Below are positions 1 to 8,295 of a stretch of DNA of 24,833 bases, one piece after another. Numbering within the stretch: the stretch's first letter is position 1; every line of letters begins with the position of its first letter. The stretch is taken from NCBI GenBank assembly GCA_026386995.1, contig JAPLMO010000154.1:1-24833 (forward strand). The letters are read 5' to 3'. The stretch is from Planctomycetota bacterium (lineage in GTDB: Bacteria > Planctomycetota > Phycisphaerae > FEN-1346). The notes beneath the pieces were generated by a model. That model was not told the DNA's origin and did not search any database. It saw nothing but the letters and a program-made list of their open reading frames with translations. Position numbers and translations under genes: made by a program.

Positions 1-2
1 AT

Positions 3-128
3 GGCTCGCCTCATCCTACCGACCACGAACCCTACCGTCCAGGCCCGGAGCATCCCTGGAGAAAATCCTTCAAACAGAAACGCCAAGACCGGACATTTCT
101 ACTGGGTCAGGACCCCGGACATTTTTAA
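3..128 (+). pseudogene. Possible transposase C-terminal tail (IS remnant, cut by window edge)
   Basis: The third forward frame is open from the window edge to a TAA at 126. It reads a basic tail containing the string EHPWRKSFKQKRQ, which resembles the C-terminal tails of integrase-core (DDE) transposases. The same stretch carries two copies of CCGGACATTT (from about 91 and 115), a pattern often found at or near IS ends. The body of the gene lies outside the window, so the family cannot be fixed. It could equally be non-coding terminal DNA of an element. Family assignment is from memory of tail sequences and is weak. Confidence 0.35.
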
Positions 129-134
129 TGGGCC

Positions 135-140
135 TTGACA
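135..140 (+). promoter_or_regulatory. Outward TTGACA (-35-like) at the edge of the IS remnant
   Basis: A perfect TTGACA lies just past the transposase tail and points rightward. The matching -10 position (about 158-164) reads only GGTAGT or similar, so this is at best half a promoter. IS ends often carry such outward -35 boxes. Confidence 0.2.
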
Positions 141-178
141 CAGTATTTTCGTCTCGGCGGTAGTGCGGCACCTACGAG

Positions 179-209
179 GGTGGCATGGTCACGCTGTTGC
201 GTGACCATG
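179..209 (+). repeat. 31-bp REP-like palindrome, copy 1
   Basis: The unit is GGTGG followed by a perfect hairpin: stem CATGGTCACGC at 184-194, loop TGTT, stem GCGTGACCATG at 199-209. The identical unit occurs inverted at 242-272 and direct at 15026-15056. Upstream similarity to the distant copy (GTG-GGCACC) begins near 164, so the full unit may be about 45-50 bp. Palindromic intergenic units of this kind are typical REP or MITE-derived repeats. Confidence 0.85.
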
Positions 210-241
210 TGCTTCGAACGGCGCCTTGCCCGTCACTGCGA

Positions 242-272
242 CATGGTCACGCAACAGCGTGACCATGCCACC
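242..272 (-). repeat. 31-bp REP-like palindrome, copy 2 (inverted)
   Basis: This is an exact reverse-complement copy of the unit at 179-209: stem 242-252, loop AACA, stem 257-267, then CCACC. The two copies face each other 32 bp apart and could form a larger cruciform or a long RNA stem-loop. They sit between the IS remnant and the promoter of the DUF1080 gene. Confidence 0.85.
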
Positions 273-289
273 CCGCTGAAGCCACACTC

Positions 290-321
290 GCGGGCTTCTT
301 GTTCGGCGGGCTTCTTGTTCG
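290..321 (+). repeat. 16-bp tandem direct repeat (two copies)
   Basis: GCGGGCTTCTTGTTCG occurs twice without a gap at 290-305 and 306-321, directly upstream of the -35 box at 323. Such a short perfect duplication may be replication slippage. It could also alter the upstream part of the promoter, but no regulator is implied. Confidence 0.8.
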
Positions 322-322
322 C

Positions 323-351
323 TTGAAACGGCCACTCGGGTTTCTTATAGT
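323..351 (+). promoter_or_regulatory. Sigma-70-type promoter for the DUF1080 gene
   Basis: TTGAAA (323-328), a 17-bp spacer and TATAGT (346-351) closely match the housekeeping consensus. The expected transcription start is near 358, giving a leader of about 55 nt before the ATG at 414, which has AAGGAG at 402-407. Confidence 0.65.
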
Positions 352-413
352 GTGGCGTACGGGGCAGGCTGGTTACGGGAAACCTGCTTCCGTCACTCTA
401 AAAGGAGAACGTC

Positions 414-1604
414 ATGTGTATTCGTCTGGCCCTGGCGGCGATGGGCGCGGTACTGGCACTGGCATCGGTGGGGTATGCGGCGGAATCCACGGGGTCGCCG
501 TTCTACGGCGATCCGCCGGACGACCATCATCCGTGGGCGATTCATGATCAGAACCGCCCGCAGCCGAAGGTGGTGACGCCCGGCACGTTCGGCACGCCGG
601 AGCAGCCCGGCAAGCCTCCCTCGGACGCGATCATCCTCTTCGACGGCACGGACCTCTCGAAGTGGGAAGCCGATAAGCCCCAGGGCGGCCCCTCCAAGTG
701 GATCGTCAAGGACGGCGCGATGGAGTGCACGCCAGGCTCCGGCTACATCCGTACAAAGGACAAGTTCGGCGACTGCCAGTTGCACATCGAATGGGCCGCG
801 CCGAAGGACGTCAAGGGTGACAGCCAGGGCCGCGGCAACAGCGGCATCTTCCTGGAAGGCATCTGCGAGGTCCAGGTGCTCGACAACTACAACAATCCGA
901 CGTACGCCGACGGCGCGGCGGGGTCGGTTTACGGCGTCAATCCGCCGGCGGCCAACCCGCTGAATCCGCCCGGCCAGTTCCAGGTGGTGGATATCATCTT
1001 CCGTCGCCCGATTTACAAAGACGGCAAGTGCCTGGACCCCGGCTACATGACGGTCTTCCTGAACGGCGTCGTCGTGCAGGACCACACGCAGTTGGAAGGC
1101 TCGACCGGCCACATGAAGCGCACGAAGCCGGGAGCCTTCCCGGACAAGGGGCTCCTGAAGTTACAGGACCACGGCAACCCGGTGCGGTTCCGCAACATCT
1201 GGTACCGCGAGTTGCCCCTGCGGGCTGTCGAGGACGGGACGGACGGGCCGCTCTCGGTCGAAGCCACGATGGCCAAGCGCAAGGAGATCGCGGCCACAGT
1301 CCGCCAGGACGCCGCCAAACTGAAGGACCCCGCCAATCCGCTGCCGGAACTCATGCGGCTGATGGAGTCGCTTGTGTACGAGAAGGACGAACCGACGGTC
1401 CAGAAGGTGCAGGAGGTGGCCGGGCAATACGCCGCCGGCGTCAAGGCGCTTCCGGCCGACAAGATCGGCTCGAAGAAGAATGACGTGAAGCAACTGAACG
1501 GCGCCTTCCAGTACCTCGCAAGGTTCAATATCCTGCCGGCGACCTTCGCACCGAAAGTGGAGATCGAGAAGATCGTCAAGGACCACGGGTGGGACAAGAG
1601 GTAA
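414..1604 (+). CDS. Secreted DUF1080 (3-keto-disaccharide hydrolase-like) protein
   Basis: The 396-residue protein begins with a signal peptide of about 22 residues (hydrophobic LALAAMGAVLALASVGYA, likely cut before AES). The DUF1080 domain (PF06439), a concanavalin/LamG-like beta-sandwich, spans about residues 70-270: it opens with ILFDGTDLSKW and continues through WIVKDGAMEC and the GRGNSGIFLEG segment to the closing RFRNIWYREL. A helical, lysine-rich tail of about 125 residues (280-396) has no assignment. The family is greatly expanded in Planctomycetota; some members act on 3-keto-glycosides, but most are uncharacterised, so the substrate is unknown. The start is supported by AAGGAG seven bases upstream. 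The gene stands alone under its own promoter and converges on cusA, 64 bp away. Confidence 0.85.
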   Translation: MCIRLALAAMGAVLALASVGYAAESTGSPFYGDPPDDHHPWAIHDQNRPQPKVVTPGTFGTPEQPGKPPSDAIILFDGTDLSKWEADKPQGGPSKWIVKDGAMECTPGSGYIRTKDKFGDCQLHIEWAAPKDVKGDSQGRGNSGIFLEGICEVQVLDNYNNPTYADGAAGSVYGVNPPAANPLNPPGQFQVVDIIFRRPIYKDGKCLDPGYMTVFLNGVVVQDHTQLEGSTGHMKRTKPGAFPDKGLLKLQDHGNPVRFRNIWYRELPLRAVEDGTDGPLSVEATMAKRKEIAATVRQDAAKLKDPANPLPELMRLMESLVYEKDEPTVQKVQEVAGQYAAGVKALPADKIGSKKNDVKQLNGAFQYLARFNILPATFAPKVEIEKIVKDHGWDKR

Positions 1605-1668
1605 CAGGTCCGCCCGCGCCCGGCGCTGGCGGATCGTTCCTGACGATGTGCGGAGCGTGTTGGACGGT

Positions 1669-4600
1669 CTATCCCTGCGGCGCGGGTTTGCGCATGTCGC
1701 GCTCGCGCAACCAGGCAAAGAGAACGGGCGTCACGATCATGATGTGGATAAAACTGCTGATTATGCCGCCGAGGACGGGCGCGGCAAGCGGCCGCATCAC
1801 TTCCGAACCGATGCCGGTGCTCCACATGATGGGCAGCAGGCCGAACACCGTCGTGGCGACCGTCATGGCCTTGGGCCTTAGCCGCAGGCGTGCCCCGTCC
1901 TTCACAGCCTGAATCAGGTCCTCGTGGTCGAAGGCCGCGCCGCGCTCGGCCTGCTTCTTTTGCAGTGCTTCCTGAAGGTAAACCACCATGACGATGCCGG
2001 TCTCGATGGCGATGCCGAACAGGGCGATGTACCCCACCCACACGGCGACGCTGAAATTGTAGCCCAGCAGGTATTGCAGAAAAACGCCGCCCGTCAGCGC
2101 GAACGGCACGGCGAGGATGACGTGGGCCGCCTCTTTCGCAGAGCGATAAACGATATAGAGCAGCAGGAAAATGATCCCGAGGACGGTGGGAACGATGATC
2201 TGGAGCGTATGCTCTGCGCGGAGTTGGTTCTCGTACTGGCCGCTCCATTCGATGGTCATGCCCTGGTCCAGGCTGATGTCGCGGGCCACGCGCTCGCGGG
2301 CCTCCTTGACGAAACTGCCGAGGTCGCGCCCCTGCACGTTGGCCTGCACGAAGACCCGTAGCATGCCGTTCTCGCTGGTGATCTCGCTGGGGCCGATGAC
2401 GCGTTTGACGCGAGCGACCTGTCCCAGCGGGATGGCCTTTCCGTCGGGCGTGAAGACGAGCGCGTCGCCCAGGCGCCCGATCTCGTCGCGGTCGTCGCGC
2501 TGGTAGCGCACCTGGACGGGGAACCGCTGCCGGCCCTCGATGGTCGTGGTGACGTTTTTGCCGCCCAGGCCGGCTTCTACGACGTCGAGCACCGCCTTGG
2601 CTCGCAGGCCGTAGCGTGCCATGGCCACGCGGTCCACTTCAATGTTGATGTACGGTTTGCCCTGGAGGCGCGACGGGGCCACGCCCACGGCGCCGGGGAT
2701 GTCGCGTATGACCTTTTCGACCTCAAAAGCCTTCTTTTGCAGCGAGTCGAGGTTGTCGCCGAGAATCTTGACGCCGACCTGGGCCCGGATGCCGGTCGAG
2801 AGCATCAGGATGCGGCCTTCAATCGGATGGAGGAAGCCCGGCACGTAGCCCGGCGCCGCCTTGAGTTTCCCGGTCAGTTCGGCGATGAGTTTTTCCTGCG
2901 TCATGCCGGGCCGCCACTCCCGCTCGGGCTTCAGTTCGATCGTGGTCTCGATCATCTCGACCGGCGCGGGGTCGGTGGCCGTCTCGGCGCGGCCCAGTTT
3001 GCCCGCCACCGACACCACTTCCGGCACTTGCTTCATCACCTGGTCTTGCCATGAGATGAGCCGCTTGATCTCGGTCAGCGACGTGCTGGGGAGCAACACC
3101 GGCATGAACAGCAGGCTGCCTTCGTTGAGCGTCGGCATGAACTCGCTGCCCATGCCCCGGGCGACCTTAGCGGCCCCTTGCCAGTGCCACGACTCCAGCG
3201 TGCGTACGATCGGGCGAGGCAGGCCGAAGGCCAGCACCAGCGCGGCGGCCAGCAGCGCGGCCGCGGCGCCCAGGACGACCCGACGATGCGCCAAAGCCCA
3301 ATCCAGCGTCGGGTCGTAGATCCTCAGCAGGCGTTTCATCAGCCAGTTCCGGCTTTCCGGATGAAACGGGCCGCGCACCAGGATGCTGCAGAGCACGGGC
3401 ACGACCGTCACGGCCAGCAGCGTGGCGCCGATCATGGCGAACGTCTTTGCGTAGGCGAGTGGATGGAACAGTTTGCGTTCCTCGCCGACGAGGGCAAACA
3501 CCGGGACGAAGGCCAGAATGATGATCAGCATGGCGAAGAAAATGGGCCGGCCGACCTGCTGGGCCGCTGCCAACGTCGCCTGCCAGGTCTCGGCCATCGT
3601 CAGGCGCGTCCTGCCGCCTTTCTTCTCCTCCTGCCGCTCGCAGTGGCGGATCACGTTTTCGGTCATCACAATGCCGGCGTCGACGAGCACGCCGATGGCA
3701 ATCGCAATGCCGCTGAGGGACATGATGTTCGAGGTGATGCCGAACTGGCGCATCAGGATGAACGAAATGAGGATCGAAATCGGCAGCGGCAGGGTCACGA
3801 TCAGGATGCTGCGGAAGTGCCAGAGAAACACGATGTGCGCCAGCGCCACGAGGGCGATTTCCTCCCACAGCGCGACCTTCAGGGTGCCGATCGTCCGCTC
3901 GATCAGCGTGCTGCGGTCGTAGAACGGCTTGATGCTGACGCCGGGGGGCAGGCTCGGCGCGATCTGGGCGATCTTCTTCTTCACGCCGCCCAGGACGGCC
4001 ATCGCGTTCTCGCCGTTACGCATGACCACTACGCCGCCGACGACCTCCCGGCCATCGACATCCAGCGCGCCGCGCCTGAAATCGCCGCCGAGTTGGATGG
4101 TGGCCACGTCACGCAGGTAAACCGGCGTGCCGGCGTTTTGCTTCAGGACGATATTCTCCAGGTCCTTCGTGTTCTCGATCAGGCCGATGCCGCGCACCAC
4201 GAACTCCATGCCGTTCTCTTCGATGACCTTGCCGCCTACGTTAAGGTTGCCCTGCTCCACCGCCTCCAGCACGTCCTGGAGCGACACCTGCAGGCTGCGC
4301 ATGCGCGTGGGCGACACTTCGATCTGGTACTGGCGGACGAATCCGCCGATGCTGCCCACCTCGGCCACGCCGGGCAACGCGTTGAGTTTGTAGCGGATGA
4401 ACCAGTCCTGCAGCGCGCGGAGTTGTGAGAGGTCGTACCCGCCCTCGGGCGCCTCCTTCGGGTCCACCGCCAGGTAGTACTGGTAGACCCAGCCCAGGCC
4501 TGATGCGTCGGGCCCGAGTTTGGGCTCCACGCCCTCCGGCAGGTTGGCGCCCAGCGAGTTCAGGCGTTCAAGGACGCGCGAGCGGGCGAAGTAGTTGTCG

Positions 4601-4902
4601 ATGTCCTCCTCGAAGATCACGGTGATGAACGAGAAACCGAACATCGAGGAAGCGCGGATGGCTTTGACGCCCGTCAGGCCCTGCAAGTTGACCGACATCG
4701 GGTAAGTGACCTGGTCTTCGACTTCCTGGGGGCTGCGCCCAGGCCAATCGGCGAAAACGATCACCTGGTTCTCGCTCAGGTCGGGAATCGCATCCACGGG
4801 CGTGCGGTACAAGGACCGAATGCCCCACCCAATCACCAGCAAGGCGGCACAGATCACCAGGAATCGGTTGCGGAGGGACCATCCGATCAGATGGTTGATC
4901 AT
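1669..4902 (-). CDS. cusA: CusA-type heavy-metal RND efflux pump, Cu(I)/Ag(I)
   Basis: This 1077-residue inner-membrane proton antiporter drives monovalent metal export through a CusCBA-like envelope complex. The N-terminus (NHLIGWSLRNRFLV, then TPVDAIPDLSENQVIV) and full length match the HME-RND family. TM4 reads IAIGVLVDAGIVMTEN (about residues 401-416), with D408 in the place of the CusA proton-relay aspartate and without the DFG form of divalent-metal CzcA pumps. The three periplasmic metal-relay methionines of CusA (573, 623, 672) align with M600 (LLFMP), M650 (APVEMIETT) and M700 (ILMLSTG), keeping the same spacing of about 50 residues. This supports Cu/Ag rather than Zn/Co/Cd. The gene lies 70 bp downstream of cusB on the same strand, presumably in one transcript. 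The ATG at 4902 has AGGGAA upstream at a rather long distance. No outer-membrane cusC was found. Confidence 0.93.
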   Translation of the reverse strand: MINHLIGWSLRNRFLVICAALLVIGWGIRSLYRTPVDAIPDLSENQVIVFADWPGRSPQEVEDQVTYPMSVNLQGLTGVKAIRASSMFGFSFITVIFEEDIDNYFARSRVLERLNSLGANLPEGVEPKLGPDASGLGWVYQYYLAVDPKEAPEGGYDLSQLRALQDWFIRYKLNALPGVAEVGSIGGFVRQYQIEVSPTRMRSLQVSLQDVLEAVEQGNLNVGGKVIEENGMEFVVRGIGLIENTKDLENIVLKQNAGTPVYLRDVATIQLGGDFRRGALDVDGREVVGGVVVMRNGENAMAVLGGVKKKIAQIAPSLPPGVSIKPFYDRSTLIERTIGTLKVALWEEIALVALAHIVFLWHFRSILIVTLPLPISILISFILMRQFGITSNIMSLSGIAIAIGVLVDAGIVMTENVIRHCERQEEKKGGRTRLTMAETWQATLAAAQQVGRPIFFAMLIIILAFVPVFALVGEERKLFHPLAYAKTFAMIGATLLAVTVVPVLCSILVRGPFHPESRNWLMKRLLRIYDPTLDWALAHRRVVLGAAAALLAAALVLAFGLPRPIVRTLESWHWQGAAKVARGMGSEFMPTLNEGSLLFMPVLLPSTSLTEIKRLISWQDQVMKQVPEVVSVAGKLGRAETATDPAPVEMIETTIELKPEREWRPGMTQEKLIAELTGKLKAAPGYVPGFLHPIEGRILMLSTGIRAQVGVKILGDNLDSLQKKAFEVEKVIRDIPGAVGVAPSRLQGKPYINIEVDRVAMARYGLRAKAVLDVVEAGLGGKNVTTTIEGRQRFPVQVRYQRDDRDEIGRLGDALVFTPDGKAIPLGQVARVKRVIGPSEITSENGMLRVFVQANVQGRDLGSFVKEARERVARDISLDQGMTIEWSGQYENQLRAEHTLQIIVPTVLGIIFLLLYIVYRSAKEAAHVILAVPFALTGGVFLQYLLGYNFSVAVWVGYIALFGIAIETGIVMVVYLQEALQKKQAERGAAFDHEDLIQAVKDGARLRLRPKAMTVATTVFGLLPIMWSTGIGSEVMRPLAAPVLGGIISSFIHIMIVTPVLFAWLRERDMRKPAPQG

Positions 4903-4972
4903 CGTTTATCATTCCCTGTTGAGGGTGCCGGGCAAGATGGAATGTCATCCACCCGAATCGCAATCCTGCGAA

Positions 4973-7207
4973 TTACGGCTTGATCTCCTCTCCACAGGTC
5001 AGCATCTGCGAGCCAAAGAACGGATTGCGGAGCGGGCCTTTAGCCTGCATCCATAGGCCGGGCTTCGGGGCCATGGGGCAGTGATAAATCTTCAGATCCT
5101 TCAGCGCGGGGTCTTCCTTCCGGAGTTGCTTCGCCAGATCAACGGTCACGGTGCTGAAGGGCAGGAATTGCCGGCGGGCTGCGTCCAGGTCTTTGGCAGG
5201 TTTCGCCTCGCCCCCGAAGGCCGCCAGGCGCTGCATCAGCCCTGCCCAACGAAGCGATGTGGCCAGTTCCTTCTGTAACGCCGGCAGCACGACGGGCAAC
5301 CGCGCCATGTACTGGTTGAACTGCTTGAAATCATCGGCCGCAAGTGCCTGGCTGACGTCGGAGGCCACGGTCACGAAGTCCTTCAGCGCCTGGCGCTGGG
5401 CCTCGGTGAGGGCCGGCGGCTCCGCAGCCTGCTGCCCCTGGGCCCTGGCTATGGCAGCCTGTCGCTCCTTACGCATCTCTTCGCTGATGGCCCGGCGGGC
5501 AGCATCCTGTTTGACGTAAGACAGGGGCTTCTGGGGTGCAGGCGGCGTACCTGCCGCAGGGGCCGGCGTTGCGGCACCGGGGGGCATCGCGCCCGGCGGG
5601 GCCGACATCGCGGGCGGGCCGCCGACGTTGGGGGGCGCAGCCGGTGTCGGCGTTTGAGCACGGGGGGTAAGAAGGGTCGCATCCGCCATTGCCTGCCCCT
5701 GGCCCTTGGCCAGGGCGGCCTGTCGCATCGCCCACATATTCTCTCGTTCGACCGCAAACGCGGTGAGTTTCTCGCTGCGAGTGACGGGTCGTTGAGGGGC
5801 AACGGCCCCGTCCGCAGGTTCCGGCATCGGCTTCGTGGGCACGGCCGCCACAGGCGCGGGGTCCCCGGCGGGTGGCGCCGGCGGCATGGCCGCCGACATT
5901 CCGGCCGCCGGCTGCGATTGCGTCGGCGCCTCTCCAGCCGTGCCGGCTGCGGCGGTTGGCGTCATCTTGTCGCAGACACTCTGTATGCCACCCGGGTCGC
6001 CCGCATCGGCCGCGACAGCCGTTCCTGCCTCCGGGCTGCTACCCTGATTGAACTGGGCCTGCGCATCGATCAGGACGTTGCCACAGGTGACCACGCGGTC
6101 GCCTTCCTCCAACCCTTGGAGGACTTCGCGGAACTGGTCGCCCTGGCGGCCCAACTTGACCCGCCGCATTTCGTACGCGCCGCCGCCCTTGTCCACGTAG
6201 GCGTAGGCGGCACTGCCGGGGGAGAGGATGGCCGTTCGCGGCACGGCTATCACTTCCGGGATTTCGCCGCACACGCATCCCTCGGCATACATGCCAAACC
6301 TCAGGAGCCGCTCGGAGCGGCCGTTGGCGGCGACCAGGGGATTCGGGATGTCGGCGCGCACTTTGACCGTGCGAGTCGCATCGTTGACCGTCGGCTCGAT
6401 GAACGAGATCGTCGCGGGGAATACCTTCCCGGGCACGGCCGACACCACGACGTTGACCCGTTGCCCCACTTCAAGCCACGGCAACTGTTGCTCGTAGACA
6501 TCGAAGCGGAACCACAGGACCGACGCATCCGCGATCACGAGGAGTTTCTCGCCTTCTGCGACGAACTGCCCCACGGACACCGGGCGCTCGACGACCGTTC
6601 CCGACATCGGCGCGTACAACTCGGCGGAAAAAGGATCGGACCCTACAGCCGCCGGCGACGTGTCGTTGGCCGGCCCGACCTGGTTGAGCGCGGCGGCGCG
6701 AAGAACGCGGCCCTTCTGCACCAGATCAGGGCTGAACAACGTGATCAGCGGCTGCCCTTTCCGGACCTCCATCCCGGTATACGTCACAGCCAGGACGTCG
6801 ATCCGGCTTGCGGCCGGGGCCGAGATGATGACCCGGCGAGCCTCGTTGGCTTCCAGCGTTCCGGCCACGCGCAACGTACGGCACAGCGGCCGGCGTTTGA
6901 CCTCCTCGGGCTGGACGTTGAGCACGGAAATGCTGCCGGGGCTCAACACCACCGTGCCGTCGCCGACGCCAAACCCCTTGTCCCCCTCGTAAATGGGCGT
7001 CAGGTCCATCCCGCAGATCGTACACTTGCCGGCCTGATCAGACTTGATCCAGGGATGCATCGAGTCCTGGTACATCGACACCTTGCGCCCTTCAAGGCCC
7101 AAGGGCTTCTTCCAGACGGCGACCCAAAGGCCGTAGCCCATGAACCCGACGATTATCGTGGCAACAAGGATGGTCAGGAATTTGCGGTTCGTTGGCATGC
7201 GGCTCAT
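4973..7207 (-). CDS. cusB: CusB-type RND adaptor with N- and C-terminal metal-binding domains
   Basis: This 744-residue membrane-fusion protein links a CusA pump to the outer membrane and can hand metal to it. An N-terminal anchor (about 9-31) is followed by a heavy-metal-binding domain at 45-74 with MYQDSMHP and the C62-x2-C65-GM pair. Barrel-sandwich and beta-barrel segments follow (about 85-385; APMSGTVVERPVSVGQFV near 199). A Pro/Ala/Gln/Met-rich low-complexity stretch spans roughly 390-595. The end (about 600-744) resembles a DUF3347 metal-binding domain, with CPMA, a Trp-Met-Gln segment, RNPFFGSQMLTCGE and its Cys/Met residues. CusB of E. coli is about 400 residues, so this one is nearly doubled by the linker and tail. 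The start could be M1 (7207) or M4 (7198). It is first in the leftward cusBA pair and has a gene-free divergent region upstream. Confidence 0.9.
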   Translation of the reverse strand: MSRMPTNRKFLTILVATIIVGFMGYGLWVAVWKKPLGLEGRKVSMYQDSMHPWIKSDQAGKCTICGMDLTPIYEGDKGFGVGDGTVVLSPGSISVLNVQPEEVKRRPLCRTLRVAGTLEANEARRVIISAPAASRIDVLAVTYTGMEVRKGQPLITLFSPDLVQKGRVLRAAALNQVGPANDTSPAAVGSDPFSAELYAPMSGTVVERPVSVGQFVAEGEKLLVIADASVLWFRFDVYEQQLPWLEVGQRVNVVVSAVPGKVFPATISFIEPTVNDATRTVKVRADIPNPLVAANGRSERLLRFGMYAEGCVCGEIPEVIAVPRTAILSPGSAAYAYVDKGGGAYEMRRVKLGRQGDQFREVLQGLEEGDRVVTCGNVLIDAQAQFNQGSSPEAGTAVAADAGDPGGIQSVCDKMTPTAAAGTAGEAPTQSQPAAGMSAAMPPAPPAGDPAPVAAVPTKPMPEPADGAVAPQRPVTRSEKLTAFAVERENMWAMRQAALAKGQGQAMADATLLTPRAQTPTPAAPPNVGGPPAMSAPPGAMPPGAATPAPAAGTPPAPQKPLSYVKQDAARRAISEEMRKERQAAIARAQGQQAAEPPALTEAQRQALKDFVTVASDVSQALAADDFKQFNQYMARLPVVLPALQKELATSLRWAGLMQRLAAFGGEAKPAKDLDAARRQFLPFSTVTVDLAKQLRKEDPALKDLKIYHCPMAPKPGLWMQAKGPLRNPFFGSQMLTCGEEIKP

Positions 7208-7769
7208 GACGGCCCCCCAATAGGGTAGGGCTTAAGCGGTAGCGCCGTGGGTGGGTGCGAGGAGGCCACCCCACCCCGCATCGCTGCAACTCGCAGCACG
7301 CTTCCGCCTCTTGCCCTGCTTGGCAACGTCCATTTTCCAGAATCACTTCGGCGACACAATAGCGCCAAGCCTGAAAGAACCCTAGGTAGGAACCCTGATC
7401 TTTCCATCGGGGAATTCACTGTAGAGCGGAACCCGGCGGAGAGAAGGTCCTGAGTAAAGGGTAGAAAATCCGGCAGCAAGGAACCGGCAGCCGGGCCGCC
7501 CGGAGGCCACGGCCTGCCCTCCCATCTCTTTTTCTAGGGTTTTTCCGTACCCAAATCTCAGTGATTTCCCCGATGGGCTTTCCATGGCTTTCTCCGATTG
7601 CGGCCCGGCGCACCGGCGTTCATGATGGGTGGAAGCGGCACGGGCGTCGCGTCAGGAGGCAGGCATTCCTGATGGCGCTACGCCTGTTGCCGCGGGGGCA
7701 GGCCAAGCGTACGGATCGCCGCGCGACGGCGCGTCGGCGCTGTGTTTGTGCGAGCATCGGGGGAGAGTC
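7208..7769. other. Gene-free divergent region between cusB and the Cys-rich protein gene
   Basis: Open frames here are short, of odd composition and without ribosome-binding sites, so no gene is called. The region should hold the promoter of cusBA (leftward) and that of the Cys-rich/prepilin/PEP-CTERM genes (rightward), but no convincing -35/-10 pair stood out on either strand. A GGGTGGG / CCACCC imperfect inverted repeat near 7248-7276 could form a weak hairpin in the cusB leader. No CueR/CsoR-type operator was recognised. Confidence 0.4.
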
Positions 7770-8240
7770 TTGTCGATCAGGCGGATCCATATCATTCTGC
7801 TCGTGGCGGCCATGCTGCACCAGTCGATCGGGGGCGGCCTCGTCGTGGTCCGACCGCCCGAAGACCGGGCCGCCGCGCCGAGCGATGACGAGCAGTTCCC
7901 CTGCAAAGGCCATGGCTGCGGCTGCGCGTCGGCCGATGCCTGCCGGACGCATTGCTGTTGCGCCGGCCCCGCCCTCGCTCCTCAGCCGGTCGGCACCGAC
8001 GCAGCCTATTCGGCGGTCGTGGACCGTCCGCCCCGCAACAGTCAGCCGGGCATTTCGTGGCAGTCGCCTTCGTGCGCCGGGCTGAGCATGCTGGTGTCGT
8101 CGGAATCGGCCCCGTGGTTGCTGCAATTCGACCGGTTCGTCTTTCGGCCGGAGAGGGCCGGGCGTTGCGTCCCCGGCGACATCGTCGTTCCCGAGGATCC
8201 ACTGCTGCCGTTGGCCCCTCCACCTCCTCGAGCGTGCTGA
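7770..8240 (+). CDS. Small Cys-rich membrane-anchored or exported protein
   Basis: The frame is open from 7629, but the likely start is TTG at 7770, preceded by GGGGGAGAG. It gives a 156-residue product that begins with a basic and hydrophobic segment (SIRRIHIILLVAAMLHQSIGG), either a signal peptide or an anchor. A cysteine/histidine cluster follows at residues 45-64: CKGHGCGC (C45, C50, C52), then C58 and HCCC (H61, C62-C64). This is a plausible soft-metal or cluster site; the rest is Pro-rich and unassigned. I do not recognise a named family. Its place beside cusBA suggests copper binding, but that is inference. The gene lies 55 bp upstream of the prepilin-like gene in the same direction. 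The alternative ATG at 7629 would add 47 residues lacking export features. Confidence 0.6.
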   Translation: MSIRRIHIILLVAAMLHQSIGGGLVVVRPPEDRAAAPSDDEQFPCKGHGCGCASADACRTHCCCAGPALAPQPVGTDAAYSAVVDRPPRNSQPGISWQSPSCAGLSMLVSSESAPWLLQFDRFVFRPERAGRCVPGDIVVPEDPLLPLAPPPPRAC

Positions 8241-8295
8241 GTTTTTCCACGTGCACGCGACTTTCCATGATCCTTCGCACAAAAAGGGGCATGCC

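Noticed and set aside
179..272. CRISPR-like array
   Set aside because: The two copies are inverted, only three exist in the window and there is no regular spacer spacing or cas gene.
3178..4428. Open frame of 416 codons on the plus strand inside cusA
   Set aside because: Composition (His/Arg/Asp/Gln-rich) is that of a complementary-strand shadow of a pump gene.
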